Below, in pieces: positions 1-11,582 of a DNA stretch of 64,000 nt; positions within the stretch are counted from its first letter, which is position 1; each line of letters begins with the position of its first letter. The DNA is taken from positions 30,450,837 through 30,514,836 of the forward strand of contig CM060069.1 in assembly GCA_030533445.1 (NCBI GenBank), read 5' to 3'. The DNA is from Cyprinodon diabolis (Eukaryota; Chordata; Actinopteri; Cyprinodontiformes; Cyprinodontidae). The translations under genes were made by a program, and so were the position numbers. The notes under the pieces were generated by a model. It was not told where the DNA came from. It saw nothing but the letters and a program-made list of their open reading frames with translations, and made no database searches.

Positions 1-1369
1 CAAAAACATAAATCTTGGAAAGCTGAGTTAACCTGTGGTGGAGTCACATTTAAATAGCTTTTTACTGCCGTGAATAGGCTAAGATAGATGACAGCTATCA
101 GTCAGTTATTTTTCTATGACCACAGCCCAGCATTAGCAATGCTACCTCAACACATGCCTCAGAGATACAACGGCTCATGATGGCAACTATATTGGTATCT
201 GTGTTACTTGTGGGTCAGAGCCTGTGGATGTTCTTTGGATTCTCCACATGTGACTTTACACCCATTATGAATCCCAAATCAGATGACTTATAGTCATATA
301 GACTGGAAAAGATAAAACAGCTTTGAAATAGCAGACTTAATCAGGATAGAATTCAACACTGACTGGACCATGCTTGACTGGTCCAGTCAGTGACTGGACC
401 ATTCTTGCACATTTTGATGGAGTAGTCAGGACAGTGCATTAGAAACAGTGCAGCCTCTGTACGTCATCCTGTTGGATCTGTCCAAATTATAACTTCATTT
501 GTCGAAGATGCACAACAGGTTCCTGGCAGAAACTACTGAGTTTGTGAGTGCCCTCACTGTAGAATTACAGAGCGCTGGCTGATTGTGAAAGCTGCACCTC
601 TGGCTCATGGCTTGATCCTCAAGTGACCCGAATAGAGATTATCAGACTTTGCATTTCCCTTTCCTTCCCCACTACTTTAATTCCTATCGATCATTGCCAG
701 TCAAAGCAGATTGGTCAAGCTCGTACAGAAATGGCAGATAATAACTGATATACTTTCTGTGACTAAAAAATAACTTTTAAAATGTTTTTGGGAGAAAATG
801 TAGATTTGTTAAACTCCAACATCTGCTCAGTTTGTCAGGATTACGTTGAATAAAACATTTTTAAAAGTTGCTTTTTTTTCTGAGACCTTATGTCCTAAAA
901 TGTATACTGTACATTAAAGTATGTAAATGTTGTGTTTTGGCAAACCTACTTACAGCAACACTTTCTGTATTTGGTTAATTAAGCACCCAAGTAGCACCTG
1001 TTGGGTCATAACATCAGATTCAGTACTTAAAGAAAAGAGAAAAAATAAAGACAAAGATAAAGTTACATTCAAGATTCTGTTATTTTGAAAACCAAAATAA
1101 ATGTTACACAAAAGCAACGATATTGTTGCATACTGCTCCCATATTTTGACGTCTGCTGTGTTTTTATTCATCCGTTTAGCACTTTGGTTCAGGTACGGGT
1201 TTGGTTCTATAAGTAAAGTTTGATTTGCAATTGCTCTATAATATTATACTGTTATACAGAATTAACAAATAATTGAAGATTTTAGTCTCTATAACTATTG
1301 ACTTAGTTTATTGCATCTTTTCATCTTGTAGCTGGTTGCCTGTTTAATCCCCACTCCATTTCAGTCGTT
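1..1369. other. Probable mmp17 last intron, no gene seen
   Basis: No exon or convincing coding frame is visible. The stretch lies upstream of the mmp17 terminal exon, whose acceptor is at 7615-7616, so it is probably intron sequence. The only local structure I see is a short imperfect hairpin around 360-389, built on TGACTGGACCA and its complement. Confidence 0.5.
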
Positions 1370-1490
1370 GTGTCTATCAGTAAGGCCCTTCAAGCCTTTG
1401 TCTGCAGTTGGTGCTTAGATGGCCTGGTGGCGTTGATTGCATAGCAGCCTTGTTTCTGTTAGTGTGCTCCAGGGCAGCTTTGGCTACAAT
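1370..1490 (+). repeat. Partial SINE body, plus orientation
   Basis: The stretch contains the phrase 'ccagggcagctttggctaca', which reappears as its reverse complement inside the neighbouring minus-strand SINE (1490-1820). It is therefore a second, truncated copy of the same family in the opposite orientation, without a recognisable tRNA-like head. Confidence 0.55.
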
Positions 1491-1820
1491 GTCAATGGTA
1501 AATGGCCTGTACTTATATAGTGCTCTTTAAAGTCAGGAGACTTCACCAAAGTGCTTTACACTACATTCAGTCATTCACCCATTTACATACACTCACACAC
1601 TGATGATGGCAAGCCACATTGTAGCCACAGCTGCCCTGGGGCTCACTGACAGAAGCAGGGCTGCAATACACTGGCACCACCGGGCCCTCTAACCACCGAC
1701 ATTAGGCAGTGCAGGTGAAGTGTCTTTTCCAAGGACACATAACACTGAAATCCGGAGCTGGGGCTTGAACCGCCAACCCACCGGTTGCACAACTCCTGCA
1801 CCTGACACTACTGTCGCCCC
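1490..1820 (-). repeat. tRNA-derived SINE, minus strand
   Basis: Read on the minus strand, the unit begins with a tRNA-like head (GGCGACAGTAGTGTCAGG, then a box-B-like GGTTCAAGCCC) and continues into a conserved body. It ends in AAAGCACTTTGGTGAAG and a tail reading TATATAAGTACAGGCC. Box-B identity and the common fish 'cactatataagta' tail support a Pol III-transcribed SINE. The exact family name is not certain. Confidence 0.7.
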
Positions 1821-1852
1821 TACATATAAACAATGTCGTTTATATGTAGGGG
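1817..1852. repeat. Perfect 15-bp hairpin
   Basis: The arms at 1817-1831 (CCCCTACATATAAAC) and 1838-1852 are exact reverse complements around a 6-nt loop. The hairpin abuts the tRNA-like head of the minus-strand SINE. It is not followed by a T-run typical of a terminator and is probably a replication or insertion by-product. Confidence 0.85.
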
Positions 1853-4508
1853 GCAGGCTTTCAGATAGTAATATTTCATAGCGCGTATACCTTGGTGTAT
1901 CATATCTCTAGGTTTTGCACTGTGTAGGGGGGTCCGCGGTATCCTCCCCCTGGAAAATTTTTAAATTTAGACACTCTGAAATGCTATTTCCTTCATGTTG
2001 AGGTGGAATGCAGCTAAGTTTATGTGCTTGTTACAACACAATTATTGTCCTGATATTGGCAAATGTGTTCGATTAGAGGTAGAACTTTTATAAGGAAGAC
2101 ATAAGACGCCATCAAAAAACGTGTACAGATGCATCTGAGACTTCTGCTGCACCTGTATTCAATGGCAGAGAGCAGCTTTGCTATATTTGCTGTGATAAGT
2201 GGGTAAAAAGTAGTTTTCATATATTTTTTATGCGAGAAAGTTTATCAAGATTACGATCCTGCCTTATATTATTTTACTGTCGGAGCTGCTCAGACCCCCC
2301 CACATACCAGCAGGGCGCTGTCACTGGGAATCCCCTGCAGCGGCTTCCTCAGGCCCGGTCACCTCTTGGGGGGTTTCCTGCTACTGTTCAGAGTGACGAC
2401 TGGAAGTAGATGTTAGCATTTTTCAAGTATTTGGAACAAACTGTAGCCACCAGAATAATAAACGCGAACATATATTGCCGGCAGGTTTTGACATTTTAAG
2501 TTAATTTAGACGTTAATAAACTGTTTTAGAGGAGTGATATAGCTCTCTGCATCAGCAGTGCTGTATGTGTCTCCCTGTCAACTCCCAGATCAGCTTTTTT
2601 GATTAGCTGATGTGGTTCGTTGAAAACCAAAAGCTCAATTTTTCGAACTGCAGCATCTGCTGCTTGGAAAAAATTTTGACCCTTGAGCGAAGTGTCCAGG
2701 GGAAAAAACAGGGCATAATTTTTAGTAAAGGGGGTACATTGTATGGCTGTATGCATTGCTAAGTAAAAGACACAAGTCAACTATGCGTTTCAAGTTCTTA
2801 GACTATTACAATATTATCTGCTGAAAGTCTTGTGATGAACCTGTATGTCAATAAAACTGGTCGTTAAGTAATGCACGTTCACCTATAAGAGTCCTCATTG
2901 TTTTCATCAATTTTAAACCTCACATATTACAAGAAGCTCATCTTCTGTAGGAAACTGTGTGCTTTACTTTAGCAGTGTGACGTGTGCTTGCCATTTCATT
3001 TCAAGGCAAAAGCGTGGATTTATAAATCAAGGGCATCCGTCTTTACTCGTCTCCCTTGCTGAGAAACCATTCACTCACCACTAAAGACTTACAGTCCTTG
3101 GAGTTCTTTCAACATGAGCTATTACTGGCGAGAGGGCGTTTTTCATTTTCCTTCTCACTTTATTTATTTACCCCTTATTAATGAAGCACACTATTGTGAT
3201 TTGTTTATATCCTGCTTTACTTGTTTGGTTCAGTTAGTAAGTTAATAAAGAAAATGAATACTATTCATCTGGCCTTGGCCAAGGCGATTACCTTCCACTT
3301 AACATACTTTGTTTTAGGTGTATTGTAAAATGGATGAGTTCATAAAGCCTTGTGTCTCTGTTTAAACAGAGTAAATTAAAAAGATCATTCAGTGTGAGAG
3401 CTTTGGACCTTATTCCAGAGTAACATTCACATAAGAAATGGATTCTGTCAGCTTTTATGTTCAGTCCAGTACCAAATTTTGACTCTGTTTAGGAGCACAT
3501 AAAGAGTGTAGTAGAAATGTTGCCCTGAAAATTGACATCATTACATCACATACTGGTGTACAACCAGGTGACATTTTTAACAGAGGTAGAGAGTGTCAGA
3601 CTACATTTAGTATTTCAGTGACTCCAATTAACTTAAGGGCCCCTTAGTGAGACAAGAGGAGGAGTGATGTGTCTACCTGCAAACGTCTGGTGAAACATTG
3701 CAATCATGAGAACAAAATGCCCAAAGGATTTGGCTGTATTAGTCCACTGGTCAAGAAAATTACTCAAAATTGATTTAATCTAAGAAAAGCTGGATTGCTA
3801 TTTTTTAAATCAGATCCAAATAGATGAAGGCTCTCTTTAAATATAACAGAAGCAATGCCACACAGGAAAAACAGCATTTATGTTCGCTTACTAGCCGTAC
3901 TGCAAGTACAATCATCTTATGGGTTTAATAAGGATACAGGCTTCTACTCTGGTCATCGTGGTTATTTTTTCTTCTAGTTGCAAGATACAACTAGAACACA
4001 TCTTATAACATACATAATACAAGCTCATGACAACACATTATGAATAACACCAGTGTGTCCGCTGTTGTTGTTATTATTTGTGCATCAGCTGAATAAAGGG
4101 TGTACTTTAATTTCAGCTTTACAGAGCCTCATGTCAGCAAATTACGCTCTGAAATGACTAGATTCCTTCCCCCCTTTTGGTGCTGACAAATGCAATTGGC
4201 GGCTAAATTATGTTTACTTGGTTCTTGGGGAAAAGATTGGGAGTAAAGTTTACACATGCGAATGGTTTATATTTTTAACCAGACTGTGATTTTTAACTAT
4301 AAATCTTCCTGATATGTTTAACATTCTTTTAGAAAATGACATACACATCCTGAACATGACAATTCTATTATGTATTTCAAAATATCTATATTTTTAAGAG
4401 GTAGCTGCACATATTTCAGTGTACTGTACATTTTCTATCCAATTTATACAGGCTCAAATAAATAAAAAAATGCACTCTGTTTTGTTAAATATTTAGCAAG
4501 CTTACATA
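1853..4508. other. Probable mmp17 intron with unclassified repeat remnants
   Basis: I see no exon here. The stretch around 1920-2780 carries C/G-runs (for example 'ggggggtccgcggtatcctc') resembling transposon debris in other fish. A minus-strand open frame at 2526-2780 (84 codons) has no motif I recognise. Positions 2800-4508 look like plain AT-rich intron. Confidence 0.4.
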
Positions 4509-5723
4509 CACTCGCCGGCCACTTTATTAGGTACCCCATGCTAGTAACGGGTTGGACCCCCTTTTGCCTTCAGAACTGCCTCAGTTCTTCATGGCATAGA
4601 TTCAACATGGTGCTGGAAGCATTCCTCAGGGAGTTTGGTCCATATTGACATGATGGCATCACACAGTTGCCGCAGATTTGTCGGCTGCACATCCATGATG
4701 CGAATCTCCCATTCCACCACATCCCAAAGATGCTCTATTGGATTGAGATCTGGTGACTGTGGAGGCCATTTGAGTACAGTGAACTCATTGTCATGTTCAA
4801 GAAACCAGTCTGAGATGATTCCAGCTTTATGACATGGCTCATTATCCTGCTGAAAGTAGCCATCAGAAGTTGGGTACATTGTGGTCATAAAGGGATGGAC
4901 ATGGTCAGCAACAATACTCAGGTAGGCTGTGGCGTTGCAACAATGGTCAATTGATACCAAGGGGCCCAAAGAGTGCCAAGAAAATATTCCCCACACCATG
5001 ACACCACCAGCCTGAACCGTTGATACAAGGCAGGATGGATCCATGCTTTCATGTTGTAGATGGCAAATTCTGACCCTACCATCCGAATGTCGCAGCAGAA
5101 ATCGAGACTGATCAGACCAGGCAACGTTTTTCCAATCTTCTATTGTCCAATTTCGATGAGCTTGTGCAAATTGTAGCCTCAGTTTCCTGTTCTTAGCTGA
5201 AAGGAGTGGCACCCGGTGTGGTCTTCTGCTGCTGTAGCCCATCTGCCTCAAAGTTTGACGTACTGTGCGTTCAGAGATGCTCTTCTGCCCACCTTGGTTG
5301 TAACGGGTGGTTATTTGAGTCACTGTTGCCCTTCTATCAGCTCGAACCAGTCTGGCCATTCTCCTCTCACCTCTGGCATCAACAAGGCATTTCCGCCCAC
5401 AGAACAGCCGCTCACTGGATGTTTTTTCTTTTTCGGAGCATTCTCTGTAAACCCTTGAGATGGTTGTGCGTGAAAATCCCAGTAGATCAGCAGTTTCTGA
5501 AATACTCAGACCAGCCCTTCTGGCACCAACAATCATGCCATGTTCAAAGTCACTCAAATCACCTTTCTTCCCCATACTGATGCTCGGTTTGAACTGCAGG
5601 AGATTGTCTTGACCATGTCTACATGCCTAAATGCACTGAGTTGCCGCCATGTGATTGAATGCTTAGAAATTAAGTGTTAATGAGCAGTTGGACAGGTGTA
5701 CCTAATAAAATGGCCGGTGAGTG
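4509..5723 (-). mobile_element. Complete Tc1/mariner transposon (DD36E type)
   Basis: The element is flanked by TA on both sides (4507-4508 and 5724-5725). Terminal inverted repeats of about 26 bp lie at 4509-4534 (starting CACTCGCCGGCCACTTTATT) and 5698-5723, differing at two positions. It is 1215 bp long and holds one open transposase frame on the minus strand. Intact ends, the TA duplication and an unbroken frame suggest recent insertion. It lies in the probable last intron of mmp17, antisense to that gene. Confidence 0.95.
4589..5575 (-). CDS. Tc1/mariner transposase, 328 aa
   Basis: This is the cut-and-paste transposase of the surrounding element. An N-terminal paired-like helix-turn-helix region (residues about 5-110) precedes a DDE catalytic domain. 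The visible catalytic residues are D155 in WSDQSRF, D244 in FQQDNEPCH and E281 in NPIEHLWD. There are 36 residues between the second D and the E, one of the spacings used to split the Tc1 group; DD36E matches the family described as Incomer, as I remember it. The length of 328 aa is normal and no frameshift or stop is seen. The start ATG at 5575 gives [11 protein letters not shown], a typical beginning for the family. Function is inferred from motifs; activity is untested. Confidence 0.95.
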   Translation of the reverse strand: MGKKGDLSDFEHGMIVGARRAGLSISETADLLGFSRTTISRVYRECSEKEKTSSERLFCGRKCLVDARGERRMARLVRADRRATVTQITTRYNQGGQKSISERTVRQTLRQMGYSSRRPHRVPLLSAKNRKLRLQFAQAHRNWTIEDWKNVAWSDQSRFLLRHSDGRVRICHLQHESMDPSCLVSTVQAGGVMVWGIFSWHSLGPLVSIDHCCNATAYLSIVADHVHPFMTTMYPTSDGYFQQDNEPCHKAGIISDWFLEHDNEFTVLKWPPQSPDLNPIEHLWDVVEWEIRIMDVQPTNLRQLCDAIMSIWTKLPEECFQHHVESMP

Positions 5724-6239
5724 TACTGTTTTAGACATTGGCAAGGTATGATTTATGCTGGATATATTGCACAACCAGTCTTCCTATGAAAGATAATAAA
5801 GATTTTTCAAATACTTTCCTTTTCAGCCACAGACCTAGTGTTTAATTATAACCTGCAAATGATCAAATAGTTAAAACCAGGTCCACTCCAGGCTTGATGC
5901 TAGCTTGCTTTAAATGCCTAAAGCCGTTTCTGATGTGTGATTAAGAAGTTCATGTTTACACATCTATTTATATTCAAGTTTCACCCTATAGCTGTAGTGT
6001 TTGTTTGTTTTATTTTTTATTTTTGTGGTTATTTTGAAAAATTCACCACAACCATGGTGCAAATCCAGTAAAGAGTGTTTATTCTTTTGGAGTTGAAGCC
6101 CAAAAAACGTAATCTTTGTCTATTCTTTCCCGAGAGGAAAGTGGACGTGTCCATGTGGGTAGATGCAAATTCAAGTCATGTTTTAAAAGAGTTTTTAGTA
6201 TTCGGTATTCATGTTGGTACTAAACATGCCTTACTGTGA

Positions 6240-7140
6240 GAAGGTGTTCTTTAGGGTTGTGGAAAGAAACGATATGACGATTATGTCGTGATTTTCGGCT
6301 GCCCAATATAATATCTATCTTTCAGTACCTAGCATTGTTTTCCAAAATCAAACATGTTTATCTAAAACAATGAGGAAAAATAGGCCACCTCTGCACTGCC
6401 ACTCTGGTAGATGGTGCCGTGGAGCCTTTTTGCTTTGTAATGCAATTTCTGTAATTGAAGCAGTCACAAAAGAAGACGTAAATGTCACGATTTGGTTGTG
6501 GTTTTCAGGACCTGATAGCAGAGGCTGAGAGGCAGGGTGAGTTCTTGCAGTTTTAATTACTGGTAACAGTTTACAGAGGCAGGAATCCAAACTCCAACTT
6601 AAAAATATAAAACAAACCACAACCATGGAGACATCGGGGGAAAACAATCACAAGGAGCCAGGGTAAGATGAGGTAGGATAAAGTAAGACAATGTTGGATG
6701 AGGAACCAGCACTGAGGAACTGTACAAGGAGTGTATTTATGGGAGACTGAACAAAGAAAGTACTAACGAGCAGATTGGGAGCAGGTGTGAACAGAGCAGT
6801 ATGGGAAGGAGCTAGGGAAAAGAAGATCAACACAAGAGGGCAACAAATAAAACCCTTAGAACTCAAATATATCCAGAAAATACAACAAAATAGGAATTAA
6901 ACCAATAAAACTAGAAAACATGCAGCAAAGTAAAACTTAACTGAACCAAGACCGTGACAGTAAACTGACTCAAACCCCAAGCAACATGGATTCTGTTTAA
7001 CATATACAGCACTTTTTTATCAATTAATTTCTTTTTGATCTCTAAAGAAAATATCACAATATATAGTGATATTGCAAATCATGAAAATGTCATATTGTGA
7101 CCCAAGTATCGTGACACGTATTATATCACCACACACATGC
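6240..7140. repeat. Degenerate dispersed repeat interrupted by a 477-bp insertion
   Basis: The outer parts (about 6240-6480 and 6965-7140) carry strings such as 'acgatatgacgattatgtcg' and 'catattgtgacccaagtatc', which recur in fish genomes as a decayed transposon family. They flank the solo-LTR-like insertion at 6483-6959. The boundaries are approximate and the superfamily is not determined. Confidence 0.4.
6483..6959. mobile_element. Solo-LTR-like or non-autonomous element, 477 bp
   Basis: The unit starts TGTCACGATTTGGTT and ends AACCAAGACCGTGACA, so it is bounded by TG...CA with imperfect inverted ends. The 5-bp direct repeat GTAAA flanks it (6478-6482 and 6960-6964). TG/CA ends plus a 5-bp duplication fit a solo LTR. 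The longer inverted ends leave open a small DNA transposon. No coding capacity is recognised; open frames of 99 and 72 codons on the minus strand lack known motifs. Confidence 0.6.
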
Positions 7141-7616
7141 CAATACTCAGTCCTAGTGTTACTGCATTTTCCAGTTTATAATGGTTTAACATTGGTATGT
7201 CTGGCCTGATCTAGAAAAACTTTTTATTTATGGAAATGTAAGTGGTACATTGTTGTATAGTATATTTGTGTATTTTACCAATTATATATATTTAGGCCTG
7301 CATGTGTATCTTTATGTGTAACCTCATGTGGTTAAGAGAAGATCCACAATCAATTACAAGTTTTGCACCCAACAAATGTTTTTTTTTAATTACAGACCTC
7401 ATATGTTGGAAAAAATTTTAATTTCCAAAAAAATATTTTAAATAAATCCAGTAATCCAAATATTTTTTTTACCTATATGGATGAAAAGCTGCAGTATTTA
7501 CAAGTTTGTTATATTGGAACTAATAAGTAATTTATTAGTAATAGTCCACATATAAAATTGATAAACATTTAAAAATATTTCACAACAGTTCTAACATTGG
7601 TCCTCCCTTTCTAAAG
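7141..7616 (+). other. 3' end of last mmp17 intron with splice acceptor
   Basis: This AT-rich stretch ends in a pyrimidine-rich tract (GGTCCTCCCTTTCTAAAG) whose AG at 7615-7616 is the acceptor for the mmp17 terminal exon. Nothing else is seen. Confidence 0.75.
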
Positions 7617-7933
7617 GTTCTACATACTTCTTCAAGGGAAAGGAGTACTGGAGGGTGCCGGACAGTGACATGGAGGCAGAGACGGGATACCCCCGCCTGA
7701 TTGCGAAGGACTGGCTGCTCTGCACCGAGATGCAGTCGGACTCTCCAGACACTGATGCCAAAAGTGCAGTCAACGTGCAGCGGCACCCAGATCATGCAGA
7801 GAACGGATACGAGGTTTGCTCCTGCACCTCAGACACTGCTTCACCTTTGGGGGTCCGCCCCTCCCCATCATCACTCTGGCTACTGCCGCCTCTTTGGACA
7901 GTCTCATTATGCTTCTACTCTGAACTTCTATGA
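7617..7933 (+). CDS. mmp17: MMP17 (MT4-MMP) terminal coding exon
   Basis: This is the last coding exon of a GPI-anchored membrane-type matrix metalloproteinase, a zinc endopeptidase of the cell surface. The exon starts in phase 1 after the acceptor AG at 7615-7616. It reads a hemopexin blade (YFFKGKEYWRV, GYPRLIAKDWLLC, whose Cys closes the propeller disulfide), then a stem. The segment GYEVCSCTS is a signature I recognise from vertebrate MMP17. The tail ends in a hydrophobic stretch (SSLWLLPPLWTVSLCFYSELL minus its last residue) before TGA, as expected for a GPI signal, and has no cytoplasmic domain. Upstream exons with the catalytic domain lie outside the window. The paralogue (a or b) cannot be decided. 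Confidence 0.92.
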
Positions 7934-8047
7934 TGGTGAAGCACTGGACAAAGCTGTTTCCAGCGGACTGATCAATAATTAAAAAATGTTGATATGACAC
8001 TTTTTTGTATGTTTTTGCTCTGATTTTGCAGTTATTTATTCAATAAA
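7934..8047 (+). other. mmp17: mmp17 3' UTR with poly(A) signal
   Basis: Sequence after the TGA stop leads to AATAAA at 8042-8047, followed by a long T-run. This is the nearest canonical signal. Use of a more distal site cannot be excluded (another AATAAA lies at 9820-9825). Confidence 0.55.
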
Positions 8048-9715
8048 TCCCTTTTTTTTTTTTTTCTGTCTACAAAGGCACCTGACTTTCAATGCTTTGT
8101 CATTTTCAACAACATCTCATTAACAAAGGTTTTACAGAGCAGAGGTATTTTTCAAACAGGGTTCTGTCTCCATGTGCAGCAGGTGTAGTTCAGTAAACAC
8201 TCAGGTGCACAGGTGAGCAACATTTTAGGACATGAGATAGAAAATAAATATTAATGCCCAGCTTGGTAAAAGAAATTTAATTAATCAAAAACAACTTACA
8301 GTTATGAAATACTGTAATAGTATGCAGATGTAATGCTAATGTCCTCTCATTGATTATCTGTCAAACTTAAATGATTCAGGTCATCAAAGAAATGCTTGTA
8401 ACACTATTTTCTTGCAGAAAAAATATCCTGAGTTTGAACACCTGGGATCTTTCTGCCTTTGGTATGCAGGTCATTCAAGGGTTTTGTCCAGGTAGCCCGG
8501 TTTTCTTCCACAGTCCAAAACATAACTGTTGATTGCTGTTTCTAAACTGCCCTTAAGTGTGAGTGCATGAGGACTTTTGGGAATATTTATACAATTTCTA
8601 TATTTCTGTCGGTTTGTGAATAATGGTTTAAACTATGGTTTGCTTGCACCTCAAAACTAATTATAATACACTTTATTTAAAAAGGGACAGCATACAGTGA
8701 AGTAATAAATTTAAGAATTTGACCTACCGTTCCAAATTATAGCATAAACTAATTACCTCTGCCTTGGAGGTTATGTTTTAATCAGAGTTGGTTTGTCTGG
8801 TTCAAAATAAATAAAAAGTTTTGGACCGATTTTGCTGAAACTTTCAGAGAAGATGCGTGAATACAGACATTAACTTAACATGGAAGTCACAACATGTCAG
8901 AGGAAATTAGCTACTTGGGGGAGGTCAGCGTCTCCGAGTGCTTTTCTTTTTCAAATCAGTAGTCTCTTGATAGGTTAATGAAGAGATATATTAGAAGAAC
9001 AGTAAAGTAAATGAAAATTAAGCTTGACAACATACTTACTACTCACACCAGACAGGCGGACACAGAGTCAGTAATTACAAAACTTAGCAGTTCTTAGCTG
9101 ATTTTGTAGAGTGGATTTAAAAGAGGTCCATGATTTTGTTAAACATCTGTCATAGATTTTCTTTAGTTTAGGGCCATTATCTCACTTTGTAAGGCATGGC
9201 CTCGTCGACCTGAACAGAAAACTGACTTTTCATAGTGAAGCTAAGATTACGAAGGTATTTAATTTTATTTCCACAATGGGCTAGTCTGGTTTAGTCGGCA
9301 TTTTCTTTAGTAAATCAAATCATTAAAAAAAGGCTTCTTGTGACTCAATATATCTGTCAGATAGTAATATTTGTTTAACCTGAAACATTTAAGCATGACA
9401 AGATGGCAAAAACCGGATACTTATTCATAACAGTTCAAACTCTTGCTATTCTATTTGGGTCTAAAAACATGTTCAACAAAGTTTTGGCTTCTTATTTAGA
9501 AGAAAATAAACTTATTTTCTCTGTTGGAACTTGTAATTTTTTTAATGAAATTAAGAAGAAAAAGATTTTATATTACTGAAAATATTTTTTTTTAAAACAA
9601 AAGGGTTTTCAAAGTGGAATTCGAATAACTCCAAAATTTATTCAAACATTTGTCTATCAGCGAGCTCCTCACTGCTTATAATGAGTGTGAATACTTAACA
9701 CTGCCCCTCCTGTAG

Positions 9716-9825
9716 GTGGATGGACCCGTTTCCTCGCTGTAATTTGTTGACACTGATCCAAAATGAGGATCTCCTGTTCATCTGTGGGCTGAGTATTTCT
9801 CATAACTTCCCTGCTGTCAAATAAA
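9716..9825 (+). other. Possible unrecognised terminal exon with AATAAA
   Basis: A pyrimidine-rich acceptor-like tract (CACTGCCCCTCCTGTAG, ending 9715) is followed by a 36-codon open frame that starts TGG ATG GAC and ends at TAA (9822-9824). That stop overlaps an AATAAA hexamer at 9820-9825. The layout would fit a small last exon, possibly an alternative 3' end of mmp17, but the peptide matches nothing I know. It could be chance. Confidence 0.2.
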
Positions 9826-10976
9826 GGTTCCATATTCCTGTTTATTTTATTGCCTGCAGCTGCATCATCGTGGGCGCAGGATTTATTTTTGCTGTAAAGA
9901 TATATTTACCTATAAACTGATATATTTGACTGGAGATGTTTTTGCAGCTATTGCATCACCAAGTGAACTGTGTATATTTTAAGCTGTGTTTTTAATGTAC
10001 AATATTTTTGTAAAAAAAACGTATTAAAATAATATAAACGACTTACATTTCTGAATTCTTATTAGGTGCTTCATTTGAGAACACTGTTGTGTGGGTGTTA
10101 TTGGTGTTAAAGGGCTCTGTTAAAATCAGAAGTTTACAATCACTCATAGTGACCATGAGTGCTATTTATGCGGGGGATTTATTGGTGCATTAGATGTGTT
10201 GGTTGTTTGTTTTTCAGATATAATTGAGAACACGAGTTTGAAATTATTGTCCACTTTCTATAATCTAAGTTTTATATGTACCCTCATATATACATACACC
10301 TTCACCAATATTTGATTTAATGCCCGAAGCAAGTTCTATCAGCCATGTGTTTTTTTCTCTAAGCTCTAAAAAGCTTTCTTGTTAAATCAGTTAGGCACAC
10401 TCAATTCTCTGTATACTTTAGTCAAGGATTTTTAGCATAATATAATGCTGCTTTATCCATTCTAAAACCAAGGCTTATCCGTGTGTGGGAATCCAGTTGT
10501 GTCCAAATTTGAATCAACTTTGAATTTTGTCTCTATGCTCCACCCCAGTGTTGCACTGACCCTGCTTCCTGCTCTCATAACATCATCTGTGCATTTGGTT
10601 TTCTCAGTTCTTGTATCTAAGAAACTTTCTGGCTGAAAAACACCATCTGCCAAGTGTGAAAAATGCTTTTGGTTTACTTTCAGGATTATATTTCCTCAAG
10701 CTCACAAGAGGTGATGCAAAACTTTCTTTCTAAAGGTGTTCAATAAATGACGACAGAGCATTTATTGCTAAATATAAAAAAAATTGGATTGAAAAATTCT
10801 GGAATTATAAACAAATATTTAGCTCATACAGAATTTCTGTGCATTTTCATTTTGAATCAATCATCAAATATTAGGGCTGCCCTTAATATTTTTTTTGTTT
10901 TTCTTTTTCTTGAATATTCAAATGTTAAAGGCTCAAAATCTAAAACAAAAGTGTAATTAAGTTCTAAATAATACTC

Positions 10977-11052
10977 TATATATATATCTATATATATATG
11001 TATATATATATATAGATATATATATAGATATAGATATATATACACACACACA
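10977..11052. repeat. (TA)n-rich microsatellite
   Basis: The stretch is alternating TA with interspersed TC/TG units, ending in a short (CA)n run next to the left end of the decayed Tc1-like element. Confidence 0.9.
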
Positions 11053-11061
11053 CAGTATATA

Positions 11062-11402
11062 CACTGTGTGCAGAATTATTTGGCAAGTTGTATTTTTGAG
11101 GATTTTTATTATTGAGCCACAATTGTGTTCTCAATCAACCCAAAAGGCTCCTTGATATTAAAGTTTCATATTTTTGGAAGTTGATGTGTTTTATTTTTTT
11201 TTAGATTTGGCCATTTTATGAGGATGTCTGTGTGTGTGCAGGTAAATATTACTGTGCAGAATTATTAGGCAACGTAATAAAAAACAAATTTATACCCATC
11301 TCACTTGTTTATTTTCACCAGGTAAACCAATATAACAACTCAAAATTCAGAAATAAACATTTGCACCATTCAAAATGAAAAAAAAACAAATCAGTGACCA
11401 AT
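11062..11402 (-). mobile_element. Decayed Tc1-like transposon, left part
   Basis: The left end begins CACTGTGTGCAGAATTATTT next to TA (11060-11061). A second, similar motif lies inside at 11252-11272 (CTGTGCAGAATTATTAGGCA). Together with matching inverted motifs at 16839-16857 and 17009-17023, this gives an IR/DR layout, two binding-site-like repeats in each end. The element is cut at 11402 by the LTR retrotransposon and resumes at 16006. Confidence 0.85.
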
Positions 11403-11569
11403 TGTCATGAACGGCAATGGTTGACCAAAAGAAACTTCTGACGACGACGTTTGCAGCTTGACAAACACCGGTTTATTAATCAACGTGCACCTGACAACAA
11501 GTAGACGTACAGCGTATATGCATCACCCAGCTCCCGGCTACGGAAGCCCAAACGTGCCGCATCACCACA
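11403..11569 (-). repeat. 3' LTR of the Ty3/Gypsy element
   Basis: The LTR runs from TGTCATGAACGG to GCATCACCACA on the plus strand, 167 bp, bounded by TG...CA. On the element's coding strand it carries AATAAA (complement at 11472-11477), a likely poly(A) signal. By eye the sequence matches the other LTR at every position. 167 bp is short for the group. Confidence 0.95.
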
Positions 11570-11582
11570 TCTCCCCCCTTTT
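11570..11582 (-). promoter_or_regulatory. Polypurine tract
   Basis: On the element's strand this reads AAAAGGGGGGAGA directly before the 3' LTR. That is the expected site and composition for priming plus-strand DNA synthesis. Confidence 0.88.

Larger units (their letters stand above)
8100..11061. other. Intergenic AT-rich sequence with scattered repeat pieces
   Basis: I see no recognisable gene. Positions 8488-8572 match the middle of the DANA/Mermaid-type SINE body seen elsewhere in the window (TTCTTCCACAGTCCAAAACA). Positions about 8755-8880 resemble a common fish relic with 'ggaccgattttgctgaaact'. A possible short terminal exon at 9716-9825 is listed separately. Confidence 0.5.

Noticed and set aside
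2526..2780. 84-codon minus-strand frame
   Set aside because: Looks moderately protein-like but matches no family I know and lies in repeat debris within the probable mmp17 intron.
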